Assembly (NCBI RefSeq): GCF_965137005.1
Contig: NZ_CBCRXM010000004.1
Location: forward strand, 1-64,000
Direction: 5' to 3'
Length of the DNA stretch: 64,000 nt
Source of the DNA: Sphingomonas_O antarctica
GTDB taxonomy: Bacteria; Pseudomonadota; Alphaproteobacteria; Sphingomonadales; Sphingomonadaceae
The notes beneath the pieces are model-generated. The model worked only from the letters and a program-made list of their open reading frames with translations. It did not search any database and was not told the origin of the DNA. The position numbers and the translations under genes were made by a program. Shown here in pieces: positions 1 to 7,845 of this stretch; position 1 is the stretch's first letter; each line of letters starts with the position of its first letter.

Positions 1-57
1 CTCAGCCTCCCGCAGCACCCCGACAATCTGCTCTTCCGTAAACCGTATCCGCTTCAT
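1..57 (-). CDS. IS3-family transposase OrfA, N-terminal fragment
   Basis: The visible 19 codons read MKRIRFTEEQIVGVLREAE, the standard start of the IS3-family OrfA helix-turn-helix protein, which binds the IS ends and is normally made with OrfB as an OrfAB transposase by frameshifting. The ATG is at 57 on the minus strand and the gene continues out of the window. It is placed as usual just inside the IS terminal repeat. Family assignment is secure; the subgroup cannot be fixed from so little sequence. Confidence 0.8.
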   Translation of the reverse strand, partial: MKRIRFTEEQIVGVLREAE

Positions 58-121
58 CAATCCGTCCTTCCATCAGGCCGGACTCTAATCGCATCTGGAG
101 GAAAATCAGGGGGTCAGGTCA
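1..121 (-). mobile_element. IS3-family insertion sequence, 5' end only
   Basis: The window opens inside an insertion sequence. Its terminal sequence, read on the minus strand from 121, begins TGACCTGACCCCCTGATTTT, a typical IS3-group end with terminal TGA. An IS3 orfA start lies 64 bases inside. The rest of the element, including orfB and the other end, is to the left of the window, so no target duplication can be checked. The end at 121 abuts an open reading frame that has no start of its own, so the insertion appears to have interrupted a gene. Confidence 0.8.
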
Positions 122-333
122 GCCACGCAACGGTTAGCATGTCGAAGGACTCAGGTTTTTCCATCGGGATGCTGATTGGTGGCGGTGGCGGCGGAGTCGG
201 AGCGGGTGGCGGTTTGGGCTTCGGTAGCTCCAAGAGTAAAAATACTGAGTCCAGCCGCACGATGACCTTGATCATTAAATTTGGCGCGAACAAGGTCGTG
301 TCGGACTTCAAGAGCCGTAGTAGCTCTTTCTAA
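122..333 (+). pseudogene. 3' remnant of a small glycine-rich gene cut by the IS element
   Basis: This reading frame is open from the IS end onward and ends in a stop at 331-333. The protein has a run of glycines (around IGGGGGGVGAGGG) and ends in TLIIKFGANKVVSDFKSRSS-type sequence. That ending resembles the C-terminus of small outer-membrane or BamE-like lipoproteins, in which a beta strand precedes a terminal FKxRSSxF. No ribosome site precedes the internal ATG at 139. I read it as the tail of a gene whose 5' part is on the other side of the IS. Function is not known. Confidence 0.5.
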
Positions 334-348
334 TTAACGGGGGGCATT

Positions 349-924
349 ATGATTAAACTTTTCGCAGTGAGCGCACTTGCGCTGTCCATTACCGCGCCTG
401 CAATTGCAAAGAAGCCGCCCGAGATCAGCGGGTTGGAACTTCAGCAAATTCAAGCAAAGGACTTTGAAGCAACCAAACGTGTCGTGTTTTCGTCCGTTAT
501 GAGCGTGTTTCAAGATTCGGGATATCGGATCGGATCGGCCGACTTTGACACAGGGCTGATCACGGCGAGTGCGAGCACAAAGACCAAGATGACGTGGCTC
601 CCATTCGTTGGGTTTGGCACGTCGAAAAAAACGCCAGTGGTTTCTGCATATATCGAAGATCGGTCGCCGACGCTGACCAAAGTGCGGCTGACATTCGTCA
701 TGGGCAAATTCAAGAATCAGGCTGCTGGCTGGGGCGCTATGCAAGACGAAGAGCCGATCAACGATCCAAAGGTCTACCAAGACGCATTTGAAAAAATCAA
801 TCAGGCTATTTTCATTCGCGTCGGTGTTGATGGCCCCGCGCAAGCACCAGCCCCAGCAATTGCGCCAAGCCCAACGCCGGCAACGTCGTCTACACCGACC
901 GTGGCTAACCCGACAGCGCATTAA
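349..924 (+). CDS. secreted hypothetical protein
   Basis: A 191-residue protein with a clear Sec signal peptide (MIKLFAVSALALSITAPAIA, cleavage after AIA) and a proline/alanine-rich tail after about residue 160 (PAQAPAPAIAPSPTPA). The middle region (VVFSSVMSVFQDSGYRIGSA, then TGLITASA) has the look of small periplasmic or outer-membrane-associated domains of unknown function that pair a strand-helix unit with a 'tGlItas' motif. It begins 15 bases after the truncated gene before it, with GGGGGGC upstream of the ATG, so the two were probably cotranscribed before the IS arrived. I do not recognise the family. Confidence 0.7.
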   Translation: MIKLFAVSALALSITAPAIAKKPPEISGLELQQIQAKDFEATKRVVFSSVMSVFQDSGYRIGSADFDTGLITASASTKTKMTWLPFVGFGTSKKTPVVSAYIEDRSPTLTKVRLTFVMGKFKNQAAGWGAMQDEEPINDPKVYQDAFEKINQAIFIRVGVDGPAQAPAPAIAPSPTPATSSTPTVANPTAH

Positions 925-982
925 ACCAACGGGCCTATGCGACGGACTTCCAACAATGCGGCACTTGCTGGCGAGGTCCGTA

Positions 983-1005
983 GCGTCCTACCTTTGGAAG
1001 GACGC
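983..1005. terminator. possible hairpin between convergent genes
   Basis: GCGTCCT (983-989) and AGGACGC (999-1005) form a 7-bp stem with a 9-base loop. It lies between the end of the secreted hypothetical gene and the convergent end of the ABC transporter gene. There is no T-tract, so this is only a candidate. Confidence 0.3.
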
Positions 1006-1067
1006 AGGCGCCACGGCCATAATCGGCAGAAATGCTTGAAGTGTCGGGCTAAGCTTGGCCGCAGTCT

Positions 1068-2837
1068 TCAGGCCGTCATCTCGAACTGCAAACTCGCCAG
1101 CCGCGCGTAAAGTCCCTTTTCGCGGATCAGGGCGTCGTGCGTGCCCTGTTCGACGATCCGGCCGTGGTCCATTACGATGATGCGGTCGGCGGCGCGGACG
1201 GTGGCGAGGCGGTGGGCGATGACGAGCGTGGTGCGGTCGGCCATGAGGCGTTCGAGCGCGTCCTGCACCAACCGCTCGCTTTCGGCGTCGAGCGCGGATG
1301 TAGCTTCGTCGAGCAACAGGATCGGCGCATCGCTGAGGATCGCGCGGGCGATGGCGAGGCGCTGACGCTGGCCGCCGGACAGGCGCGCACCGCTTTCGCC
1401 CATGAACGTGTCGAGCCCGTCGGGCAGGCGGCGGAGGAATTCGGCGGCATTGGCGGCTTCGGCGGCCTGCCACAGATCCGCGTCGCTCGCGTCCCAGCGG
1501 CCATAGCGCAAATTGTCACGCGCGCTGGACGCGAAGATCACCGTCTCCTGCGGCACCATCGACAGGCGCGCGCGAACGGCGTGCGGGTCGGCGGCGGGGA
1601 GGGCGACACCATCCACGCTGACACTGCCCGATTGCGGATCGTAAAAGCGCTGCAGCAATTGGAACAAGGTCGATTTACCGGCGCCTGAAGGCCCGACCAC
1701 CGCCAGCGTTTCGCCCGGTGCGACCTCCAGCGAAAAATCCTCGAGCGCGGCGACTTCCAGACGCGTCGGATAGCGGAACGTGACGTGATCGAAGGCGAGG
1801 CGACCCTGTGGCGGCTCGGGAAGTTTGGTCGGGTGCGCCGGCGCGGCGATGCCCGGCTGTTCCTCCAGCAATTCGCCGAGGCGCGCGGCGGCGCCGGCCC
1901 CGCGCAGCACATCGCCATAAACCTCGGTCAGCGCGCCGAATGCGCCCGCGGTGATGCCGCCATACAGCACGAACGCGGCGATGGTGCCGCCAGACATCCG
2001 CCCGGCGGCGACGTCGGCCGCCCCTTCCCAGATGACCAGGGTGATCGATCCGAAGACCAGCATGATGACGATCGCGGTCATCACCGCGCGCAGGCCGATG
2101 CGCCGTTTGGCGGTGGCGAACACCCGGTCGGCGGCATCGCGGAAGCGTTGGGTCTCGCGGCCCTCCTGCCGGAACGCCTGAACGATCTTCATCGCGCCGA
2201 GCACTTCGTCGACCATCGCGCCGACATCGGCGATGCGGTCCTGGCTGGAGCGCGACACGCTGCGCACGCGGCGGCCGAGCACGGTAATCGGCACGACGAT
2301 CAGCGGCAGGCCGAGCAACATCATTCCGGCGAGTTTGGGTGCCAACGAGACGAGCAGAACAACACCGCCCACGCCCATCAATATATTGCGAAGCGCGACC
2401 GACACTGTCGTCCCGACAAGCTGTTCGATGATCGTCGTGTCGGCGGTCAGGCGGCTGGCTATTTCGGAGGGGCGGTTTTCCTCGAAATAGCTGGGGCTGA
2501 GCCGCAACAAATTCGCTTGCACCGCCATGCGCAGGTCGGCGACGACGCGCTCGCCCAGCCACGACACGAAGTAGAAGCGCGCGGCAGTGGCGAGGGAGAG
2601 GATCACGACGATCCCCAACAGGCCTTCGAACCATGGTGCGATGTTGGAGCCGACGCGCATCAGGCCATTGTCGATGATCAGTTTGAAGCCGTACGGCACC
2701 GCCAGCGACGACACGCCGGCGACGATCAACGCCCCCAAAGCGGCGGCGAGGCGCCCCGGATAATGTTTGGCAAACCGCCACACGATGTCGAGATTGGCGA
2801 GTTTGCGGGAAGGCGTTGCTATGGTGTCGTCGGCCAT
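1068..2837 (-). CDS. MsbA-type ABC exporter (fused membrane and ATPase domains)
   Basis: A 589-residue ABC half-transporter that should act as a homodimer in the inner membrane. Residues about 30-310 are the six-helix exporter domain. The ATPase domain follows, with Walker A GPSGAGKST (about 382-390), signature LSGGQRQR (486), Walker B ILLLDEATSALD (506-517) and the switch histidine in IAHR (542). I chose the ATG at 2837 (MADDTIATPSRK) over an upstream in-frame ATG because family members start close to the first helix. The substrate cannot be told from sequence; relatives export lipid A, lipids, peptides or drugs. It is transcribed divergently from phaZ, with about 80 bases between the starts. 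Confidence 0.9.
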   Translation of the reverse strand: MADDTIATPSRKLANLDIVWRFAKHYPGRLAAALGALIVAGVSSLAVPYGFKLIIDNGLMRVGSNIAPWFEGLLGIVVILSLATAARFYFVSWLGERVVADLRMAVQANLLRLSPSYFEENRPSEIASRLTADTTIIEQLVGTTVSVALRNILMGVGGVVLLVSLAPKLAGMMLLGLPLIVVPITVLGRRVRSVSRSSQDRIADVGAMVDEVLGAMKIVQAFRQEGRETQRFRDAADRVFATAKRRIGLRAVMTAIVIMLVFGSITLVIWEGAADVAAGRMSGGTIAAFVLYGGITAGAFGALTEVYGDVLRGAGAAARLGELLEEQPGIAAPAHPTKLPEPPQGRLAFDHVTFRYPTRLEVAALEDFSLEVAPGETLAVVGPSGAGKSTLFQLLQRFYDPQSGSVSVDGVALPAADPHAVRARLSMVPQETVIFASSARDNLRYGRWDASDADLWQAAEAANAAEFLRRLPDGLDTFMGESGARLSGGQRQRLAIARAILSDAPILLLDEATSALDAESERLVQDALERLMADRTTLVIAHRLATVRAADRIIVMDHGRIVEQGTHDALIREKGLYARLASLQFEMTA

Positions 2838-2915
2838 TGGCGCGCGGCTAAGGCCCCGTGGCGCGGCTGTCCATTGTGCATTGCAACATGCAACGGGATG
2901 CGCCATGCCGCTGGC

Positions 2916-4133
2916 GTGCTATATGACATTTACGAGTTTCAGCGCGGCTGGTTGGCCGGGATGGGCGCCGCCGCCGAATGGAGCGCCGAAATGCTCCAGT
3001 CACCCAATCATCCGTTTGCCAAGTTCGGGGGCCCTGCGCTCGGGTCGGCGCTGGAAGTGTTCGCACATGCGGCGGAAACGCGCGGCAAGCCCGATTTCGG
3101 GCTGAACTCGACAATCATCGACGGCAATGTGGTTGCGGTCACCGAGGAGATCGTGGTCCGCAAGCCGTTCGGCCAGCTGAAGCGTTTCGTGCGCGACGGC
3201 ATCACCGGGCAACCGCGCCTGCTGATCGTCGCGCCGATGTCCGGCCATTATGCCACATTGTTGCGCGGCACGGTCGAGCGGATGTTGCCGGGGCATGACG
3301 TTTACATCACCGACTGGCGCGACGCGCGTCAGGTCCCGTTGAGCGACGGCACGTTCGACCTCGACGACTATGTCGATTATCTGATCGAGTTCCTCGAGGC
3401 GGTTGGTCCCGGTGCGCATATGCTGGCGGTCTGCCAGCCGTCGGTGCCCGCTTATGCCGCGGTCGCGCTCATGAACGGGCAAAACCATCCCGCAACGCCG
3501 CGCACGCTGACCATGATGGGTGGGCCGGTCGATACGCGCGAGGCGCCGACGGCGGTGAATACCGTCGCGACGCAGCGGCCCTTTGCCTGGTTCGAGCAGA
3601 ATGTGATCCAGACCGTGCCGATGAGCTACCCGGGGGCCGGGCGAAAGGTTTATCCGGGCTTCCTGCAACTCGCGGGATTCATGTCGATGAACCTTGGCAG
3701 CCACATGACGTCGCATTGGGAACTGTTCCGTCACCTCGTCGCGGGCGATGACAGCAGTGCCGATGCGACCAAGGCATTTTACGACGAATATCGCTCGGTG
3801 TGCGACATGACCGCCGAATTCTATCTCCAGACGATCGATGTGGTGTTCCAGCAGCACGCACTGCCCAAGGGCGACTATATCCACCATGGCAATCGCGTCG
3901 ATCCGGGTTCGATCACCAAGACGGCATTGCTGGCGATCGAAGGCGAACGCGACGATATTTCGGGGATCGGACAAACCAAGGCGGCGCTGACCATCGCCAC
4001 CGGGTTACCCGACGCGGAAAAGAAGTATTTCCTTGCTCCGGGTGCCGGCCATTACGGCATCTTCAACGGCAGCAAATGGCGTGACACCATCGCGCCGATT
4101 GTCGAAGGCTGGATCGCTTCGCATAACGTTTGA
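2916..4133 (+). CDS. phaZ: intracellular poly(3-hydroxybutyrate) depolymerase
   Basis: A 405-residue alpha/beta-hydrolase of the intracellular PHB depolymerase family, which mobilises stored polyhydroxybutyrate granules in the cytoplasm. The family start (LYDxYEFQRGWLAGM) is matched from the GTG at 2916. An in-frame ATG at 2898 would add six residues. The nucleophile box is HMLAVCQPSVP with Cys at about residue 173, as in the Ralstonia PhaZ1 group, which uses Cys where lipases use Ser. The C-terminal APGAGHYGIFNG carries the likely catalytic His. It is monocistronic, divergent from the ABC exporter and convergent with the next gene. Confidence 0.93.
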   Translation: MLYDIYEFQRGWLAGMGAAAEWSAEMLQSPNHPFAKFGGPALGSALEVFAHAAETRGKPDFGLNSTIIDGNVVAVTEEIVVRKPFGQLKRFVRDGITGQPRLLIVAPMSGHYATLLRGTVERMLPGHDVYITDWRDARQVPLSDGTFDLDDYVDYLIEFLEAVGPGAHMLAVCQPSVPAYAAVALMNGQNHPATPRTLTMMGGPVDTREAPTAVNTVATQRPFAWFEQNVIQTVPMSYPGAGRKVYPGFLQLAGFMSMNLGSHMTSHWELFRHLVAGDDSSADATKAFYDEYRSVCDMTAEFYLQTIDVVFQQHALPKGDYIHHGNRVDPGSITKTALLAIEGERDDISGIGQTKAALTIATGLPDAEKKYFLAPGAGHYGIFNGSKWRDTIAPIVEGWIASHNV

Positions 4134-4158
4134 GGCGCAGGGCTGAACCCCGCGCCTC
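4132..4158. terminator. convergent hairpin terminator
   Basis: GAGGCGC (4132-4138) pairs with GCGCCTC (4152-4158), with a further GGG/CCC pairing inside. It begins at the phaZ stop and sits between phaZ and the convergent FMN-binding gene, so it could serve both strands. Confidence 0.6.
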
Positions 4159-4166
4159 ATGTGTTG

Positions 4167-4670
4167 CTACAGCGTGACTTCGGCCACCTTGTCCTTGTAA
4201 TCCTTCTTCGGGTCGATCCCGAGAAGCATCTTGATGCCGGCCACCGCCGAATTGGCGTCGATCCAGATCTCGGCGTTTTCGGGCTCGAGCCGGATCAGCG
4301 CAATCTTTGGATCGTCCTTGCCTTCATACCATGCGGCAACGAACGGGTTCCATAAGCGCTCGATTGTTGCACGATCGCGGGTGCCCGACAGCGAACCGTG
4401 CAGGGTGGCCCAGACATCGTGCCCCTTGGACACGAAATGGGCCATCGCGCGCTGACCACCGCCGATGACGCCTTCGCCCAGTTGGGCGAACAATTTGTTG
4501 TCGGTCGAAGTGAAAAACCAGATCGGGCCGCCGTCGGTGTCGTCATTGTCCAATTGCGCGGTCATCGGGCGAGCGTGTCCGTCCTCGCCTTCGGCCAGGC
4601 CCAAGAACATGGTCATGTCCTTGCGCAGCGCCTTCCAGAATTTTGCAGTGATCTCGGCTTCGTTGCCCAT
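4167..4670 (-). CDS. pyridoxamine-5'-phosphate-oxidase-like (general stress protein 26 type) FMN-binding protein
   Basis: A 167-residue single-domain split-barrel protein (MGNEAEITAKFWKALRKDMT, GPIWFFTSTDNKLF, HDVWATLHGSLSGT, VAAWYEGKDDPKIALIRLEP). This matches the 'general stress protein' subgroup of the PNPOx-like family, some of which bind FMN or FAD. The start is set by GGAGGTCATTATG at 4670. It is co-directional with the monooxygenase and reductase upstream, with a 75-base gap. The role of the subgroup is unsettled. It could be a stress protein unrelated to the neighbours. A role in flavin supply to the monooxygenase is only a guess, because true flavin reductases of this fold belong to a different subgroup. 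Confidence 0.75.
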   Translation of the reverse strand: MGNEAEITAKFWKALRKDMTMFLGLAEGEDGHARPMTAQLDNDDTDGGPIWFFTSTDNKLFAQLGEGVIGGGQRAMAHFVSKGHDVWATLHGSLSGTRDRATIERLWNPFVAAWYEGKDDPKIALIRLEPENAEIWIDANSAVAGIKMLLGIDPKKDYKDKVAEVTL

Positions 4671-4745
4671 AATGACCTCCATTTGAGTTGGAGGGAAAAC
4701 GGACCGTGGCGCGGGCGGTTCCGAACAAGCCAAGGTTCACCCTGG

Positions 4746-5813
4746 TCAGACCAATCGGGCATGCTCGATGTTGGGCAAGACATGGCGTGCAAACAGATCG
4801 GCTTCGGCGGCATGGGGATAGCCGGACAGGATGAATGCTTCGATGCCCATGTCCTGATACATATTGAGCTTGGCGAGCACCTGATCCGGGTCGCCGACGA
4901 TCGCGGCACCACATCCCGAGCGCGCCCGGCCGACGCCGGTCCACAGATTGTCCTCGGCATAGCCATCGTCTGCTGCAGTGTCCCGCAGCGCCGCCTGCGC
5001 CGCCACGCCCGTCGATGTGGAATCGAGCGATTTCGCGCGGATCGCCGCGCCCTGGGCGGCATCGAGCTTGGACAACAGCCGGTCGGCGTACGTGCGCGCC
5101 TCGGCCTCGGTATCGCGCACGACGACATGCGCGCGATAGCCATAACGGAGTTTGCGACCGTGCCTGGCAGCGCGCGCATCCATGTCGGCGATGATCGCCG
5201 CGACATTTTCCTTCTTGTCGGGCCACATCAGGAACACGTCGCAGCCTTTGGCTGCGGCTTCGCGCGCATCTTCCGACAGGCCACCGAAATAGAGCAGAGG
5301 CGCCTTGCCGCTGACCGTCCCGACGCGCGCGGGATCGACTTTCAACTTCCAGAACTCGCCCTGATGATCGAGAGGCTGGCCATTCAGCAGCGTCTTGAGA
5401 ATGTGCATCGCCTCGACCGTGCGGGCATAACGCGGCGCGCTGGCGAGTTGTTCACCGGGCATATCGGAGGAGATGATGTTGACGGTCAGGCGTCCGCCGA
5501 GCAGCCGGTCGATCGTCGCGATCTGCCGCGCCAGTTGCGGCGGCCAGGTTTCACCGATGCGCACGGCCATGAGCAGAGCCATTCGTCGCAACATCGGCGC
5601 GATGGCGGCGGCAAAGGCCGTCGTGTCGATGCCGAGCTGGTAACCCGAAGGCAGCAGGATGTTGTCGAACCCGCCGGTTTCGGCGGTCAGGACGATGTCG
5701 CGGCAATGTTCCCAGCTCGATTTGAGCGCGGGATCGGGAACACCGAGGAATTCATAGTCGTCGTCGCACAGCGCGGAAAACCAGCTGATCTCGCACGATC
5801 GGTCAACGGTCAT
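4746..5813 (-). CDS. FMNH2-dependent SsuD-type monooxygenase, candidate sulfoquinovose monooxygenase
   Basis: A 355-residue TIM-barrel flavin monooxygenase of the alkanesulfonate monooxygenase group, which cleaves C-S bonds to aldehyde and sulfite. Visible family marks are NIISSDMPGEQ, YFGGLSEDAREAAAKGCDVF and PDKKENVAAIIADM. The residues equivalent to the SsuD catalytic Arg/His pair are present (YRAHVVVRDT, about R227/H229), as is the Arg of ARSGCGAAIVGDP (about R298). Its stop region overlaps the start of the gene upstream (ATGA), so it is translated with the aldo/keto reductase. Together with that reductase and the Gfo/Idh protein across the promoter, this matches the sulfo-SMO gene set. 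Plain alkanesulfonates are the main alternative substrate. Confidence 0.8.
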   Translation of the reverse strand: MTVDRSCEISWFSALCDDDYEFLGVPDPALKSSWEHCRDIVLTAETGGFDNILLPSGYQLGIDTTAFAAAIAPMLRRMALLMAVRIGETWPPQLARQIATIDRLLGGRLTVNIISSDMPGEQLASAPRYARTVEAMHILKTLLNGQPLDHQGEFWKLKVDPARVGTVSGKAPLLYFGGLSEDAREAAAKGCDVFLMWPDKKENVAAIIADMDARAARHGRKLRYGYRAHVVVRDTEAEARTYADRLLSKLDAAQGAAIRAKSLDSTSTGVAAQAALRDTAADDGYAEDNLWTGVGRARSGCGAAIVGDPDQVLAKLNMYQDMGIEAFILSGYPHAAEADLFARHVLPNIEHARLV

Positions 5814-6718
5814 GGCAATTTCTCTCCGCGCGCCGCGACCAGCACGTCATACCATGACTGGCGCGTCCATCGAATCTTGAACGCATCAGCCGCTTCGGCA
5901 ATCCGTTCAACGCGCTGCGACCCGACGATCGGAATCACCCGCGCCGGATGTGCCATGAGCCAGCTATAGGTCGCCGCCGCGCGACTGACCGCAAACTGTT
6001 CGGCAATCACATCGAGTGCCTTGGCAACCGCCGCACCGCGATCGTCTTTCGGATCACCCAAGCGTCCACCGCCCAGTGGCGACCAGGCGAGCACCGCAAT
6101 GTCCCGCTCCATCGCCAGATCGAACAGGCCGTCGGTCATCGGTCCCAACTGCAACGGCGAGAATTCGGGCTGATAGCTGGCGAGCGGGGCGGCGAGGAAG
6201 CTCTCCAACGCCCGCGCCTGTGGCAGCGTGAAGTTCGACACGCCGACCGCGCGAACCTTGCCGCTGGCGATCATGTCGTCCAGCGTGCGGGCGAGATCGT
6301 GCGGATGCGTCAGAATGTCCGGGCGGTGGACCTGATACAGATCGACCTGTTCGACGCCGAGCCGACGCAACGACGCGTCGAGGGCGGCCATCAGATACGC
6401 CCCACTCTGATCATAGGGCACCGGCGGGGCGATGCCGCCCTTGGTCGCGAGCACCATGCGCGCGCGCAATTCCGGTGTCTGCGCCAGCACCTGGCCCAAC
6501 AGGCTTTCCGCATCGCCAAAGCCGGACGATCCGTTGAAGCCATAAATGTCCGCCGTGTCGAACAGCGTGATCCCGGCGTCGAATGCCGCTTCGATCAGCC
6601 GGCGCCCTTCGTCGACCGATGCGTTGCCGAATCGCCACATTCCCCAGGCGATTGGGCTGACCATGATTCCACTCTTGCCGAGCGGGCGCGGATCGGGTGT
6701 AAGCTGGATTTCAGACAT
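5810..6718 (-). CDS. aldo/keto reductase, candidate 6-oxo-sugar reductase
   Basis: An NAD(P)H-dependent (beta/alpha)8 aldo/keto reductase of about 302 residues. The catalytic tetrad is intact: Asp and Tyr in FDTADIYG, Lys in LATKGG and His in QVHRPD. The C-terminal cofactor region reads IPIVGSQRVERI. The start is uncertain, with ATGs at 6718 and 6727 and no good ribosome site; I prefer MSEIQLTPD at 6718 from family appearance. In the sulfo-SMO pathway a reductase of this family turns the 6-oxo-glucose released by the monooxygenase into glucose, which fits the translational coupling to the monooxygenase. Specificity cannot be read from the sequence. Confidence 0.85.
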   Translation of the reverse strand: MSEIQLTPDPRPLGKSGIMVSPIAWGMWRFGNASVDEGRRLIEAAFDAGITLFDTADIYGFNGSSGFGDAESLLGQVLAQTPELRARMVLATKGGIAPPVPYDQSGAYLMAALDASLRRLGVEQVDLYQVHRPDILTHPHDLARTLDDMIASGKVRAVGVSNFTLPQARALESFLAAPLASYQPEFSPLQLGPMTDGLFDLAMERDIAVLAWSPLGGGRLGDPKDDRGAAVAKALDVIAEQFAVSRAAATYSWLMAHPARVIPIVGSQRVERIAEAADAFKIRWTRQSWYDVLVAARGEKLP

Positions 6719-6726
6719 CGTTGTCA
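6713..6726. promoter_or_regulatory. LacI/GalR-type operator candidate
   Basis: On the minus strand the bases read TGACAACGATGTCT. This fits the LacI/GalR operator pattern TGnnAnCGnTnnCA at every fixed position except the last. It covers the start codon of the aldo/keto reductase and lies about 20 bases before the Gfo/Idh start, in the only gap between the two divergent arms. A LacI-family regulator is encoded in the same cluster. Confidence 0.4.
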
Positions 6727-6744
6727 TAACTAAGGGCAATACGC

Positions 6745-7833
6745 TTGGGAGAGCAAGTCCGATACGGGCTGGTCGGCACCGGAATGATGGGTGTCGAGCA
6801 TTTGAACAACCTGGCGATCACGCCGGGCGCCGTCGTCACGGCCATCGCCGACCCGGTTCAAACGTCGCTCGGCTGGGCGCAAACCGCGTTGGGCGAGCGT
6901 GGCGCGACCGTGACCCAATTCGGTGATGCACAAGGGTTGGCGGCGAGCGGGCTGGTCGATGCGGTGATCGTCGCGTCGCCGAACTATACGCACCGCGCGG
7001 TCCTCGACCCTTTGTTCGACGCGGGCCTGAATATCCTGTGTGAAAAGCCGCTGGCGACGACGATCGATGATGCGCGCTGGATCGTGCAGCGCGCCGGCGA
7101 GACGCCGGGGATTTTCTGGACCGCCATGGAATATCGCTACATGCCGCCGGTGACCGAGTTCGTCGCGCAGGTCCATGCCGAGCGGATCGGTACATTGCGC
7201 ATGCTGTCGATCCGCGAACACCGCTTCCCGTTCCTGAACAAGGTCGGCGACTGGAATCGGTTTGGCGAGAATACCGGCGGGACGATGGTCGAGAAGTGCT
7301 GTCATTTCTTCGACCTAATGCGCCTGATCACGCGGTCGGAGGCGGTGCGCGTCTATTGTTCGGGCGCGATGGACGTGAACCACCGCGACGAACGCTATGA
7401 CGGGCGCACGCCCGACATTCTCGACAACAGCTATACGACGGTCGATTTCGCCGACGGCACGCGCGCGATGCTCGATCTGTCGATGTTCGCCGAGGGTGCC
7501 GAGAATCAGGAAGAGATTACGGCGGTCGGCGATACCGCGCGCCTCGACGTCACCATCCCGGGCGGCGATCTGACGCTCAGCCGCCGCACCGGCTTCATGC
7601 AGCCCAAGTCGATCGAGCGCACGCATGTGGCGGTCGATCCGCAAGCGCTGGCCGCCGGGCATCACCATGGTGCGACCTTTTACCAACACAAGAAATTCGC
7701 TGCGGCGGTTCGCGGACAAGGCCCGGTAGAGGTCACTGCGAAGGACGGCATGATGGCCGTCGCAATCGGTGCCGCAGCCGAACTCAGCGCGCGGGAAAAG
7801 CGCGTGGTGACGATGGACGAATTCGGCCTTTAG
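6745..7833 (+). CDS. Gfo/Idh/MocA-family NAD-dependent protein, candidate sulfoquinovosidase
   Basis: A 362-residue two-domain protein with an N-terminal Rossmann fold (GLVGTGMMG at about 8-16), the family EKP motif (about 100-102) and a C-terminal domain with VEKCCHFFD (His187, Asp190). It starts at a TTG (6745) preceded by AAGGG; the frame has a stop just upstream and no ATG. Most relatives are sugar dehydrogenases. Some Gfo/Idh proteins are NAD-dependent glycosidases, including the sulfoquinovosidases found in gene clusters with SsuD-like monooxygenases. The neighbours here favour that reading, but a simple sugar oxidoreductase is equally possible on sequence alone. Confidence 0.75.
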   Translation: MGEQVRYGLVGTGMMGVEHLNNLAITPGAVVTAIADPVQTSLGWAQTALGERGATVTQFGDAQGLAASGLVDAVIVASPNYTHRAVLDPLFDAGLNILCEKPLATTIDDARWIVQRAGETPGIFWTAMEYRYMPPVTEFVAQVHAERIGTLRMLSIREHRFPFLNKVGDWNRFGENTGGTMVEKCCHFFDLMRLITRSEAVRVYCSGAMDVNHRDERYDGRTPDILDNSYTTVDFADGTRAMLDLSMFAEGAENQEEITAVGDTARLDVTIPGGDLTLSRRTGFMQPKSIERTHVAVDPQALAAGHHHGATFYQHKKFAAAVRGQGPVEVTAKDGMMAVAIGAAAELSAREKRVVTMDEFGL

Positions 7834-7845
7834 GGGAGAGAGACA

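Noticed and set aside
334..921. 195-codon minus-strand frame opposite the first secreted protein
   Set aside because: Arg/Cys/His-rich antisense frame. The plus-strand gene has a signal peptide and a ribosome site.
1785..2915. Long N-terminal extension of phaZ
   Set aside because: The extension is antisense to the ABC transporter and is Gly/His/Gln/Arg-rich. Family proteins begin at the LYDxYEFQ motif, reached from the GTG at 2916.
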